The notes under the pieces are model-generated. The model made no database searches. It had not been told where the DNA came from and was given only the letters and a program-made list of their open reading frames with translations. This document shows, piece after piece, positions 34,915 through 42,566 of a stretch of DNA of 44,185 nucleotides. The position numbers and the translations under genes were made by a program. The stretch comes from Streptomyces sp. CC53. GTDB taxonomy: Bacteria; Actinomycetota; Actinomycetes; Streptomycetales; Streptomycetaceae. Within the stretch, counting starts at the first letter, position 1, and the number at the start of each line of letters is the position of its first letter. The stretch spans positions 39,742 through 83,926 of the forward strand of contig NZ_MKXB01000235.1 of NCBI RefSeq assembly GCF_001865245.1, written 5' to 3'.

Positions 34915-35856
34915 TCACGACGTGTCCGACCGCAGCCGGGCGGCCACGGTCGCGATGGCTTCCGGGCCCACCCGGCAGCAGCCGCCGACCAGACGCGCCC
35001 CCGCCCGACGCCACTCCTGCGCGCGGTCCGCCGTGAAGGCGGTGCGCCCCCGCCAGCCGCGGGTGACCCCGTCCCAGGTCTCGCCGCTGTTCGGGTACAC
35101 CACGACCGGTTTCCCGGTGACACGGGCGGCCACCTCGACCGCGCGGCGGGCGTCCTCGGGCGCGCAGCAGTTGACGCCCACGGCCACGACCTCGTCCACA
35201 CCGGCGTCGGCGACCAGCCCGTACGCCTCCTCCAGCGGCTGCCCGGCCCGCGTGCGGTCGCCCTCCACCGTGTACGACAGCCAGGCGGGGACCCCCAGCC
35301 CGCGCACCGCGCGCAGCAGTGCCGCGGCCTCGTCCGCATCGGGCACGGTCTCCAGGGCCAGCACGTCGGGCCGGGCCGCGGCCAGCACTTCCAGACGGGG
35401 ACGGTGGAACGCCTCCAGCGCGGCCACGCCCAGCCCGTAGCGGCCGCGGTACTCGGAGCCGTCGGCCTGCAGGGCGCCGTACGGTCCCACCGACGCGGCC
35501 ACCCACAGGGGCCGGGCCACCCCGCGGGCACGGGCCCGGCGGGCCGCCTCCCGCCCCAGGCGCACGCTCAGTGCCATCAGCCGGGCGGCGCGCTCCCGGC
35601 CGAGGCCGCGGCGGGCGAATCCCTCGAAGGTCGCCTGGTAGCTCGCGGTGGTCGCGACGTCCGCGCCCGCCTCGTAGTACGCGAGGTGGGCTGCGACCAG
35701 CGCCTCCGGGTCCTCGGCCAGCAGCCGCGCGGACCACAGCGCGTCGCCCAGGTCGTGACCCGCGGCCTCCAGCTGGTTCGACAGCCCGCCGTCCAGGACG
35801 ACCACGCGGGACGGGTCGGACAGTACCTCGCGCAGGCTAGGTGTCACGGGCTCCAT
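34915..35856 (-). CDS. mmuM: Homocysteine S-methyltransferase
   Basis: A 313-residue pterin-independent homocysteine methyltransferase (MmuM/YagD type), which makes methionine from homocysteine and S-methylmethionine or S-adenosylmethionine. The zinc-binding cysteines are present: Cys230 in VNCCAPED and Cys293-Cys294 in GGCCRVG. DGGLSNQLEAAGHDL and TTASYQATFEGFARRG are family signatures. It is a single gene here, without the mmuP permease. No ribosome binding site is present, but TAGCGT lies 7 nt before the ATG, implying a leaderless transcript. Confidence 0.92.
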   Translation of the reverse strand: MEPVTPSLREVLSDPSRVVVLDGGLSNQLEAAGHDLGDALWSARLLAEDPEALVAAHLAYYEAGADVATTASYQATFEGFARRGLGRERAARLMALSVRLGREAARRARARGVARPLWVAASVGPYGALQADGSEYRGRYGLGVAALEAFHRPRLEVLAAARPDVLALETVPDADEAAALLRAVRGLGVPAWLSYTVEGDRTRAGQPLEEAYGLVADAGVDEVVAVGVNCCAPEDARRAVEVAARVTGKPVVVYPNSGETWDGVTRGWRGRTAFTADRAQEWRRAGARLVGGCCRVGPEAIATVAARLRSDTS

Positions 35857-35863
35857 GCCACCG

Positions 35864-35869
35864 ACGCTA
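35864..35869 (-). promoter_or_regulatory. Probable -10 of a leaderless promoter for mmuM
   Basis: TAGCGT on the minus strand ends 7 nt before the ATG at 35856, placing the transcript start at the start codon. Confidence 0.5.
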
Positions 35870-35999
35870 GCGAAAGCAGCCCTCCTCCGCCCCGCCGCCC
35901 GCTTCGGTAGTCGTAGTCCTGCGGCGCCGCGGTCGTGCCGCCGCCGTGACCCACTGCTCCCGTGTGCCCCGGCCGTACCGGGCCGGCGGCGGCCGCCGG

Positions 36000-36422
36000 T
36001 CAGTGGCGCGAGCCGACCCCCGGGAGCGTCCAGGAGGGCGCCGTGCCGGTGAGCTGGCACACCATGAGGTAGAGCGGGATGGGCGGGGTGTAGGGCGACG
36101 TGCAGCCGGGGCGGTGGATCAGGCGGGGGCGGCGGTCGGGGACGTACGCACCCGGCGCGTAGCAGGCGGGCAGCGGCCAGCGCAGGTCCGCGTCGGAACC
36201 GGCGGGAACCAGCCACCACCACCAGTCCGGATCGGCGAACACGCAGCCGTTGCCCGGCAGTCGGCCCAGCAGCCGCGCGCCGTACCGGGACGGCACGCCG
36301 ACGGCGTCGCAGCCGAGCGCCGCCGTCAGGTGGGGCGGCGGCGACAACTGCACGTCCCGCAGGTGCGGCGGTCCCGGCTGCGTGCCGCGGACGGTCGACA
36401 GGCTCACCACGGACCTCAGCAC
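36000..36422 (-). CDS. Conserved Streptomyces protein linked to an anti-sigma-type ATPase
   Basis: A 140-residue protein with a distinctive aromatic and proline-rich core (GCVFADPDWWWWLVPAGSDA, RPRLIHRPGC, SPYTPPIPLYLMVCQLTG). I recall similar proteins encoded next to orphan HATPase genes in the XRE/DUF397 context, but no function is known. No membrane segment or signal peptide. The GTG start (36420-36422) lies in the first unit of a 17-bp tandem duplication; a GTG at 36407 would also work. It follows the ATPase gene by 10 bp and is probably translated with it. Confidence 0.65.
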   Translation of the reverse strand: MLRSVVSLSTVRGTQPGPPHLRDVQLSPPPHLTAALGCDAVGVPSRYGARLLGRLPGNGCVFADPDWWWWLVPAGSDADLRWPLPACYAPGAYVPDRRPRLIHRPGCTSPYTPPIPLYLMVCQLTGTAPSWTLPGVGSRH

Positions 36423-36441
36423 GGCGCGGACCTCAGCACGG
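36408..36441. repeat. 17-bp tandem duplication spanning a stop codon and a start codon
   Basis: Two adjacent copies, 36408-36424 and 36425-36441, differ at one base (plus-strand unit C(A/G)CGGACCTCAGCACGG). On the coding strand the second copy holds the stop of the ATPase gene, and the first holds the GTG start of the next gene; the repeated TGAGGT sits where a ribosome binding site would be. Confidence 0.8.
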
Positions 36442-36930
36442 TTCCGCCCGGTCGTGCGTCAACTCCGCCCACACGACGCGCCCCGCGCCGTGCCGGGCGC
36501 CGTGCGCCCCCCACGCGCTGCACACCGCGTCGACGATCAGCAGTCCGCGGCCGCACTCCTCCGCCTCCGCCGGCCGCGGTGTGCTGACCGGGCGGCCCTC
36601 GTCGTGCACGGCGAGCCTCAACCGGTCGCCGCGGTCGCGCACTTCGCACACGACCCGGCTGCTGACCGTGTGCAGGACGGCGTTGGTGAACAGCTCCGAC
36701 ACCACGAGCTCGGCGGCGTCCAGGATGCCCGGGTCGGTGCCCCAGCGGCCGAGCCGGTCCGTGACCAGGCCGCGGGCGCGGGCCACCGACTCGGCGCGGG
36801 CGGGCAGCTCGAACGCGAAACGGCGCAGGTCGGCGGCTGTGGGTGGAGGGGCAGTGGTCCGCTGTGGCGGCACCGCGGCATCCGGTCGTGGCGCTGTGAG
36901 CCGGGGGGTGAGCGCGTTACCAGGTGCCAC
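36433..36930 (-). CDS. Anti-sigma-factor-like HATPase (RsbW type)
   Basis: A 165-residue protein. An N-terminal disordered Pro/Thr-rich tail of about 35 residues precedes a histidine-kinase-like ATPase domain: the N box ELVVSELFTNAVLHT, the G1 box HDEGRPVSTP and the G2 box GRGLLIVDAVCSAWG. No phospho-accepting or sensor domain is present, which is the pattern of SpoIIAB/RsbW-like serine kinases that sequester sigma factors; Streptomyces has dozens of orphans. GTG start with GAGGAA at good spacing. It is divergent from the XRE-type regulator and 10 bp from the aromatic-rich protein gene. Confidence 0.85.
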   Translation of the reverse strand: MAPGNALTPRLTAPRPDAAVPPQRTTAPPPTAADLRRFAFELPARAESVARARGLVTDRLGRWGTDPGILDAAELVVSELFTNAVLHTVSSRVVCEVRDRGDRLRLAVHDEGRPVSTPRPAEAEECGRGLLIVDAVCSAWGAHGARHGAGRVVWAELTHDRAEPC

Positions 36931-37052
36931 GACCGATTCCTCACATGGGGGCGCGGCCCTACGCGCCGCGCCGTCACCGGGGCGCAGCGCGCAGCAGCCG
37001 CGTGAACTGGTTCACCAACTGGTTCATCGGAATACTTTCCTCCCGTCGCCAA

Positions 37053-37088
37053 CACTTGGCAAGTGGCACTCTGAAATTTGCAGAGTGC
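37053..37088 (+). promoter_or_regulatory. Two adjacent palindromes upstream of the XRE-DUF5753 regulator
   Basis: CACTTGGCAAGTG (37053-37065) is a 6-1-6 dyad. It is followed at once by GCACTCTG (37066-37073) and its reverse complement CAGAGTGC (37081-37088) around AAATTTG. The patch is AT-rich compared with its surroundings and lies 66 bp before the start. Autoregulation by the WhiJ-like protein is likely. Confidence 0.6.
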
Positions 37089-37153
37089 TGTGTCCTCTCT
37101 GCTCTTCGCATGGCAGACTCGACGCACACACCGGCACGTGGGGGAGGTCACCA

Positions 37154-38020
37154 GTGAGCGAGCCGCGGTCAGCCCCCACGGTCGGGCAGGTCGTCCTCGG
37201 CAGGCGCCTGCAGGACCTGCGGGAGCGAGCCGGCCTCAAGCGCGAGGAGGCTGCGAAGATCCTGCGCGTGGCCCCGGCCACCATCCGCAGGATGGAGACC
37301 GCCGAGGTCGCCCTCAAGATCCCCTACGTGCAGCTGCTCCTCCAGGCGTACGGGGTCGAGGCGGAGGAGGCCGACGGATTCGTCCGCCTCGCCGAGGACG
37401 CCAACAAGCCCGGCTGGTGGCAGCGCTTCCACGACGTCCTGCCCGGCTGGTTCAGCATGTACGTCAGCCTGGAGGGCGCCGCGAGCCTCATCCGGGCCTA
37501 CGAACCGCACTTCGTCCCGGGCCTCCTCCAGACCGAGGACTACGCACGGGCCGTGCTCCGCGCCGGGGCGGTGGGCCCGGTCAAGCACGACGACATCGAA
37601 CGCCACGTGGCCCTGCGCATGGAGCGGCAGGCGCTGCTGACCCGGCCGGACCCGCCGCGGTTCTGGGTGGTCATGGACGAGACCGTGCTGCGCCGCCGGC
37701 CCCCGGGCACCGGACCCGCCGTCATGCGGGCCCAGGCGGACCGGCTCCTCGAAGCCGCCGAGCTGCCCCACGTCACCCTGCAGATCGCGGAGTTCGCCAC
37801 GGGCCACCACCCCGGCACGTACGGCCCCTTCGTGCTCTTCCGGTTCGCCATGCCGGAGCTTCCGGACATGGTCTACAGCGAGTACCTGACCGGCGCCGTC
37901 TATCTGGACGCGCGCCCCGAGGTGGCCTCCCACCTCGAGGTCATGGACCGCATGGCGGCCCAGGCCGCCACAGCACAACGTACGAAGGAGATCCTCCGGG
38001 GTTTCCGCAAGGAGCTGTGA
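37154..38020 (+). CDS. WhiJ-like XRE-family regulator with DUF5753 domain
   Basis: A 288-residue protein: an N-terminal helix-turn-helix of the Cro/XRE class (LGRRLQDLRERAGLKREEAAKILRVAPATIRRMETAE, split about residues 15-51) and a long DUF5753 domain with the typical signatures YEPHFVPGLLQTEDYARAVL and RMERQALLTR, plus FWVVMDETVLRRR and YSEYLTGAVYLD. In Streptomyces, WhiJ and its paralogues act with a small DUF397 partner in controlling development and antibiotic production. GTG start behind GGGGAGG. Its stop is immediately followed by the DUF397 ATG. Confidence 0.9.
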   Translation: MSEPRSAPTVGQVVLGRRLQDLRERAGLKREEAAKILRVAPATIRRMETAEVALKIPYVQLLLQAYGVEAEEADGFVRLAEDANKPGWWQRFHDVLPGWFSMYVSLEGAASLIRAYEPHFVPGLLQTEDYARAVLRAGAVGPVKHDDIERHVALRMERQALLTRPDPPRFWVVMDETVLRRRPPGTGPAVMRAQADRLLEAAELPHVTLQIAEFATGHHPGTYGPFVLFRFAMPELPDMVYSEYLTGAVYLDARPEVASHLEVMDRMAAQAATAQRTKEILRGFRKEL

Positions 38021-38266
38021 ATGGATCGCATCTACAACGGCATGCGCGCCGCGGACCTCGGCACCGAGGGCTGGCACAAGCCGTGGAGCGGCGGGAACGG
38101 CGGCAACTGCTTCGAGGCCATGAAGCTGGCCGACGGCAGGGTCGCGGTGCGCCAGTCCGCCGACCCCGACGGTCCCGCCCTCATCTACAGCCCCCACGAG
38201 ATCGCCGCCTTCATCGAGGGAGCCAAGTCCGGGCAGGCCGACTTCCTGCTCACCCCGACCGGCTGA
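38021..38266 (+). CDS. DUF397 small partner protein
   Basis: An 81-residue DUF397 protein. The family core is visible as WHKPWSGGNGGNCFEAMKLADGRVAVRQSADPDGPAL and a final helix SPHEIAAFIEGAKSGQADFLL; the usual W-KSS--G is here W-KPWSGGN. Such proteins are thought to antagonise or modulate the adjacent XRE regulator in a toxin-antitoxin-like pairing. The ATG directly abuts the regulator's stop codon with no spacer, so it is translationally coupled. Confidence 0.9.
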   Translation: MDRIYNGMRAADLGTEGWHKPWSGGNGGNCFEAMKLADGRVAVRQSADPDGPALIYSPHEIAAFIEGAKSGQADFLLTPTG

Positions 38267-38364
38267 GCCGTCCCGGCACCCTGCATGATGGAGCGTCACC
38301 AGCGTTGCCCAGGCGACGTGTCAAGCCCGACCAGGAACCCGACCCCACACCACGGGAGCGTCAG

Positions 38365-39177
38365 ATGACCGACGCCGCACGGCCCGCCGTCCGGATCGAC
38401 ACCAGCAAACCGCACCCCGCGCGGATGTACGACTGGTTCCTCGGCGGCAAGGACAACTACCCGGTCGACGAGGAGATGGCCCGCCAGCTCCTCACCATCG
38501 ACTCCCGCGGCCGCGACATGGCACGCGTCAACCGGGCGTTCATGCACCGCGCGACCCGCTGGCTCGGCACGGAAGCCGGGATCCGGCAGTACCTGGACAT
38601 CGGCACCGGCATCCCCACCGAACCCAACCTCCACCAGATCGCCCAGCAGGTCGCCCCGGAAGCACGGATCGTCTACTGCGACAACGACCCGATCGTCCTG
38701 GCCCACGCCGAGGCGCTGCTGCGCTCCACCCCGGAGGGCGTCACCTCCTACATCCAGGCCGACGCCCGCGAGCCCGACGCGATCCTCGAACGGGCCGGGG
38801 AAGTACTGGACTTCACGCGTCCCGTCGCGCTGTCGCTGCTGGCCCTGCTCCACTTCGTGGACGACGAGGACGGCGCGTACGGCCTGGTGGACCGGCTCGT
38901 CGGGACGCTCGCCCCCGGCAGCTACCTGGTCCTGTCCCACGTCACCGGCGACTTCGACCCCGAGGGCGCCGCGAAGGCCCGCGCCGTGTACCAGGGCCGC
39001 GGACTGACGCTGCGGCCCCGCAGCCGAGACGAGTTCGCCCGCTTCTTCGACAAGCTGGAACTCGTGGAGCCGGGCGTCTCGCTCACCGCCGAGTGGCACC
39101 CCTCGCTGGGCGAGGCCGTCCCCGTCAGCGGGGACGGCCCCATCCCGGGCTACGCCGCCGTGGCCCGCGTCCCCTGA
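38365..39177 (+). CDS. SAM-dependent methyltransferase of the DUF574 family
   Basis: A 270-residue protein typical of the actinobacterial Methyltransf_30/DUF574 family. The start PHPARMYDWFLGGKDNYPVD is diagnostic, and the SAM motif I is LDIGTGIPTEPNLHQIAQ with DND in motif II. The C-terminal half has SLLALLHFVDDEDGAY and YLVLSHVTGDF. Members are numerous in Streptomyces and often accompany the XRE/DUF397 cassette; no substrate is known. GGGAGCG precedes the ATG. The gene converges with the M64 peptidase with only 7 bp between stops. Confidence 0.9.
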   Translation: MTDAARPAVRIDTSKPHPARMYDWFLGGKDNYPVDEEMARQLLTIDSRGRDMARVNRAFMHRATRWLGTEAGIRQYLDIGTGIPTEPNLHQIAQQVAPEARIVYCDNDPIVLAHAEALLRSTPEGVTSYIQADAREPDAILERAGEVLDFTRPVALSLLALLHFVDDEDGAYGLVDRLVGTLAPGSYLVLSHVTGDFDPEGAAKARAVYQGRGLTLRPRSRDEFARFFDKLELVEPGVSLTAEWHPSLGEAVPVSGDGPIPGYAAVARVP

Positions 39178-39184
39178 CCGGACG

Positions 39185-41098
39185 TCAGGGCGTGGCCGGG
39201 GGCACCAGCGTGACGAGGAACCTTCCCGCCGCACCGGTGTTCCCGGCCGGGTCGATCGTCCGGTACTCCACGGTGTGCGTCCCGTACCGCGGGGTCGCGT
39301 CGTCCCACGGCACCGCGCGGGCACTGCCGAGCTTCCCGTACACCAGCCCGTCGATCACCGTGCCCGACGGGGTGAAGAGGAACGGCGCCCCGGCGTCCGT
39401 CGGCCAGCCGTAGTACGTGTACCAGCCGTCCCCGTTCACCCGGAACTGGGTGACGACGTGCCCGCCCTGGTCGTCGGCCGCGTCCAGCCGCATCGTGAAC
39501 GGCCCGTCGTACACGTACTCCACCGGGCGCCCCGGCCCGCGCACCGTCCGCAGCGGCGCGGACAGCTCGTACGACGCCGCGGCCGGCGCCGCGTCGACCG
39601 TCCAGCGCAGGACGCGCCCGGTCCCCGCGATCCGCGCCGTGAGCGTGTGGCTGCCGGGCCGGATGCGCAGGGACGACAGGTCCAGGTCCCGGTCGTTGCC
39701 CGGGTTCGCCACCGGCCGGCCGTCCAGTGCCCACCGCACGGCCAGGGCCCGGTCGTGCGGGTGAGTCGTGTCCGCGTGCACCACCGACCAGGCACCCACC
39801 GGCGCCCCCGTCGGCGTGTGCGCCGTGAACTCCGCCGCCACCCGTCGCGCACGGGTCACCAGCCGGGTGTCCACCGTCCACGCCACCGACCGGGTCAGCG
39901 CCGCGGAGCCGCGCACCGCCGGGTCGCGGACGAACGGCGTCGGGTCCGTCACCGTCGCCGTCAGGGCGCGCCGCCCCGGAGCCAGGGACAGCCGCCGCAG
40001 GTCGACGGTCCGGGCGCCGTCCACGTCCAGGGGCCGGCCGTCCAGCCGCCACACCACGGCCAGCTCGCCCCCCAGCGGGTGCAGCGTGTCCACCCACACC
40101 GTGCGGTCCGCCCCGATCGGCGCCCCGTTCGGGGTGTGCCCCTGCACCAGGTCCACCTTCGACGAGACCGCCTGCACCATCACCTCGCGGCCCACCTCGT
40201 CGAAGGGGTACCCCAGCGTCTTCATCAACGAGTGCCGGCTGGGCCGCCACACGCCCGCCGCCGCGTACAGCCCGCCCTCGTACCGCCCGATGACGCCGCC
40301 CGCCTCGCTCTCCTCGCCCAGCCACCGCCACCACTTGGCGCGCCGCTCGCGCAGCTGCCGCTCGGTGAGCACGGTGTGGTGCGCCGACGCCGGCTCGCCA
40401 CCCGCGTACGCCCCGCCGGGGGTGCCCCGCGCGTAGTAGTCGTACTCGTCCTGCAGCCCGCCCAGCGAGTGCCCGATCTCGTGCGGCGTGATCTGCGACG
40501 ACAGCGCGTTCCCGCCGGACGCCGTCGCGTACCTGCCGCCGGCACCGCCGTACGTGGAGCTGTGGGCGAGGGCCACGATCTGCCGGTTGGCGGGGGACGT
40601 CCCCGCCACCAGGTCCGCGTACCGGTCGGCTGCGGCCCCGTCCACGGTGAGCAGCCGCTGCACGCTCCGCGGGTCGCAGCCGCCCCAGAAGCCCATGCCG
40701 AGCGGGGTGTCACGGCGCGGCGCGTCCAGCGAGGGGTCGCAGTCCACTCCCGACTCGGGCGACGGCACCTGCACCGCCCACACGTTGACGTAGGAACGGT
40801 ACGACCGGAACGGCTCGATGCTCCACAGCACCTTGACGTGCCGGTCCACGTCCGCGCGGAACCGCGGCAGCTCCTCGGCGGTGTAGCCGTCGCCGAGGAA
40901 CACCATGTTGAACCGTTTCGCCGCGGGACCCGTGATCTCCACGGGGACGACGGCCGCGGCGGCGTCGGGGGGCGCCGCGGCGGCCGCGTCGTACCGGCCC
41001 GCGGCGGACGCCCCCGCGCCCGGCACCGCGGCCCACAGCAGGCAGGCGGCGGCCGCGAACACGGCGAGTCTGCGCAGTCGTGCGCCTTGAGCAACCAT
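39185..41098 (-). CDS. Secreted M64-family (IgA-peptidase-like) metallopeptidase
   Basis: A 637-residue secreted protein. A signal peptide (RLRRLAVFAAAACLLWAAVP...ASA) leads to the peptidase M64 domain: PAAKRFNMVFLGDGYTAEEL, the zinc site HEIGH (His206, Glu207, His210) followed by SLGGLQDEYDYYARG. The C-terminal half contains about three Ig-like modules with repeated W-LDG-P and AVTGT-type strands (VWRLDGRPLDVDGARTVDL, VRWALDGRPVANPGNDRDL), which look like tandem copies of a substrate-binding repeat. Family members from human gut bacteria cleave IgA, but a soil organism's target is unknown. TACGCT lies 8 nt before the ATG and there is no ribosome binding site. Confidence 0.88.
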   Translation of the reverse strand: MVAQGARLRRLAVFAAAACLLWAAVPGAGASAAGRYDAAAAAPPDAAAAVVPVEITGPAAKRFNMVFLGDGYTAEELPRFRADVDRHVKVLWSIEPFRSYRSYVNVWAVQVPSPESGVDCDPSLDAPRRDTPLGMGFWGGCDPRSVQRLLTVDGAAADRYADLVAGTSPANRQIVALAHSSTYGGAGGRYATASGGNALSSQITPHEIGHSLGGLQDEYDYYARGTPGGAYAGGEPASAHHTVLTERQLRERRAKWWRWLGEESEAGGVIGRYEGGLYAAAGVWRPSRHSLMKTLGYPFDEVGREVMVQAVSSKVDLVQGHTPNGAPIGADRTVWVDTLHPLGGELAVVWRLDGRPLDVDGARTVDLRRLSLAPGRRALTATVTDPTPFVRDPAVRGSAALTRSVAWTVDTRLVTRARRVAAEFTAHTPTGAPVGAWSVVHADTTHPHDRALAVRWALDGRPVANPGNDRDLDLSSLRIRPGSHTLTARIAGTGRVLRWTVDAAPAAASYELSAPLRTVRGPGRPVEYVYDGPFTMRLDAADDQGGHVVTQFRVNGDGWYTYYGWPTDAGAPFLFTPSGTVIDGLVYGKLGSARAVPWDDATPRYGTHTVEYRTIDPAGNTGAAGRFLVTLVPPATP

Positions 41099-41106
41099 GA
41101 AGCCGG

Positions 41107-41112
41107 AGCGTA
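41107..41112 (-). promoter_or_regulatory. Probable -10 of a leaderless promoter for the M64 peptidase
   Basis: TACGCT on the minus strand ends 8 nt before the ATG at 41098; no Shine-Dalgarno sequence is present. Confidence 0.45.
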
Positions 41113-41186
41113 CGAGCGGCCCAACTGCCCGTAAAGGGGCTGTTATCGGCCGCGCGCGGCTGCGGCAGTCATCCGCGGGCGCCGCC

Positions 41187-42539
41187 CTACGCCAGGTACG
41201 CGAGCCCCGGGTGTTCCCTGCGGTACGCCTCCAGCAGTCGCCGCGCCACCGTCACCGAGTCCACCAGCGGGTGCAGCGCGAACGCCTTCACGGCCGCCTC
41301 GCGCGAGCCCGTCGCCGCTGCCTCCAGCACTTCCCGCTCCACTGCCTTGACCGCCGTCACCAGGCCCACCGCGTGGTACGGCAGCGGGTCCACGGCCACC
41401 GGACGCGCACCGTTGGCGTCCACCACGCAGGGGACCTCCACCACCGCGTCCGCGTCCAGCCCCGGCAGCGCCGACCCGTTGCGGACGTTCAGGACGAGCG
41501 TGGTCCGCTCCCCGCGGGCGACGGCCCGCATCAGCGCGAGCGCGACCCGCTCGTACCCGCCCGGCTCCAGGTCCTCCTCGGCCCGGCCCCCCGTGTCGCC
41601 GGACGCCGCCCGGTTGGCCGCCATGTACGTGGCCTCCCGCTCCGCGAGGGTCCGCAGCCACGCGTCGAGGGCTTTCACGCCCGGCCGTGCGGCGTCCTCG
41701 TAGAACCCGGCCTGCTGGCGCAGCAGGTACGCCCCCCGCGTCCCGTCCGCGCCCGCGGCCTCCCGGTACGCCTGCACGGTCTCCCGGCCGAAGTAGTAGT
41801 AGTGCAGGTACTCGTTGGGCACCGCGCCCAGCGACCGCAGCCAGTCCGCGCCGAACAGCCGGCCCTCCTCGAACGAGCCGAGCAGCTCCGGGTCGGCCAG
41901 CAGCCCGGGCAGCACGTCGCGCCCGCCGACCCTCAGCCCCCGCAGCCAGCCGAGGTGGTTGAGCCCCACGTAGTCCGGCCAGGCGTCCGCCGGGTCCACC
42001 CCCAGCACGCGGGCCACCCGGCGGGCCAGCCCCACCGGCGAGTCGCAGATCCCGATCACCCGGTCGCCCAGCACCCGGGACATCGCCTCCGTCACCAGGC
42101 CCGCGGGGTTCGTGAAGTTGATGACCCAGGCGTCCGGAGCCACGGCCGCCACCCGCCGGGCGACGTGCACCGCCACCGGAACGGTCCGCAGCCCGTACGC
42201 GATACCGCCCGCGCCCACCGTCTCCTGGCCCAGGACCCCCTCGGCAAGCGCCACCCGCTCGTCCGCGGCGCGTCCCGCGAGCCCGCCCACGCGGATCGCC
42301 GAGAACACGAAGTCCGCCCCCCGCAGCGCCTCGTCGAGGTCCGCCGTCACCGTCACGGCGGGGGCGCCGGGCACCCCGGCGGCCTGCTCGGCCAGCACCC
42401 GGCCGATCGCCGCCAGGCGCGCGGCGTCCACGTCGTGCAGCACGACGCGGGTGACCCGGCCCTCGCCGCGGTCCGCCAGGAGCGCCCGGTACACCAGCGG
42501 CACACGGAACCCGCCACCGCCCAGAATCGTCAGCTTCAT
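41187..42539 (-). CDS. GH4-family 6-phospho-glycosidase (6-phospho-beta-glucosidase type)
   Basis: A 450-residue NAD- and metal-dependent glycosidase of family GH4. The N-terminal Rossmann fold starts MKLTILGGGGFRVPL. The metal and substrate residues are visible: NFTNPAG at 141-147, Cys165 in GICDSP and His195 in GLNHLGW. GH4 enzymes oxidise C3 transiently and eliminate the aglycone, cleaving phosphorylated disaccharides delivered by a PTS or kinase. The GLNHLGW and ETVGAGGIAYGLRT segments fit the 6-phospho-beta-glucosidase subgroup (CelF/LicH-like), though some actinobacterial members accept amino sugars. No transporter is adjacent. TAGCGT 8 nt before the ATG suggests leaderless expression. 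Confidence 0.87.
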   Translation of the reverse strand: MKLTILGGGGFRVPLVYRALLADRGEGRVTRVVLHDVDAARLAAIGRVLAEQAAGVPGAPAVTVTADLDEALRGADFVFSAIRVGGLAGRAADERVALAEGVLGQETVGAGGIAYGLRTVPVAVHVARRVAAVAPDAWVINFTNPAGLVTEAMSRVLGDRVIGICDSPVGLARRVARVLGVDPADAWPDYVGLNHLGWLRGLRVGGRDVLPGLLADPELLGSFEEGRLFGADWLRSLGAVPNEYLHYYYFGRETVQAYREAAGADGTRGAYLLRQQAGFYEDAARPGVKALDAWLRTLAEREATYMAANRAASGDTGGRAEEDLEPGGYERVALALMRAVARGERTTLVLNVRNGSALPGLDADAVVEVPCVVDANGARPVAVDPLPYHAVGLVTAVKAVEREVLEAAATGSREAAVKAFALHPLVDSVTVARRLLEAYRREHPGLAYLA

Positions 42540-42547
42540 GGGTCCGC

Positions 42548-42553
42548 ACGCTA
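42548..42553 (-). promoter_or_regulatory. Probable -10 of a leaderless promoter for the GH4 gene
   Basis: TAGCGT on the minus strand ends 8 nt before the ATG at 42539. It is the same hexamer as at mmuM. Confidence 0.45.
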
Positions 42554-42566
42554 CCGGGCCGGGACG

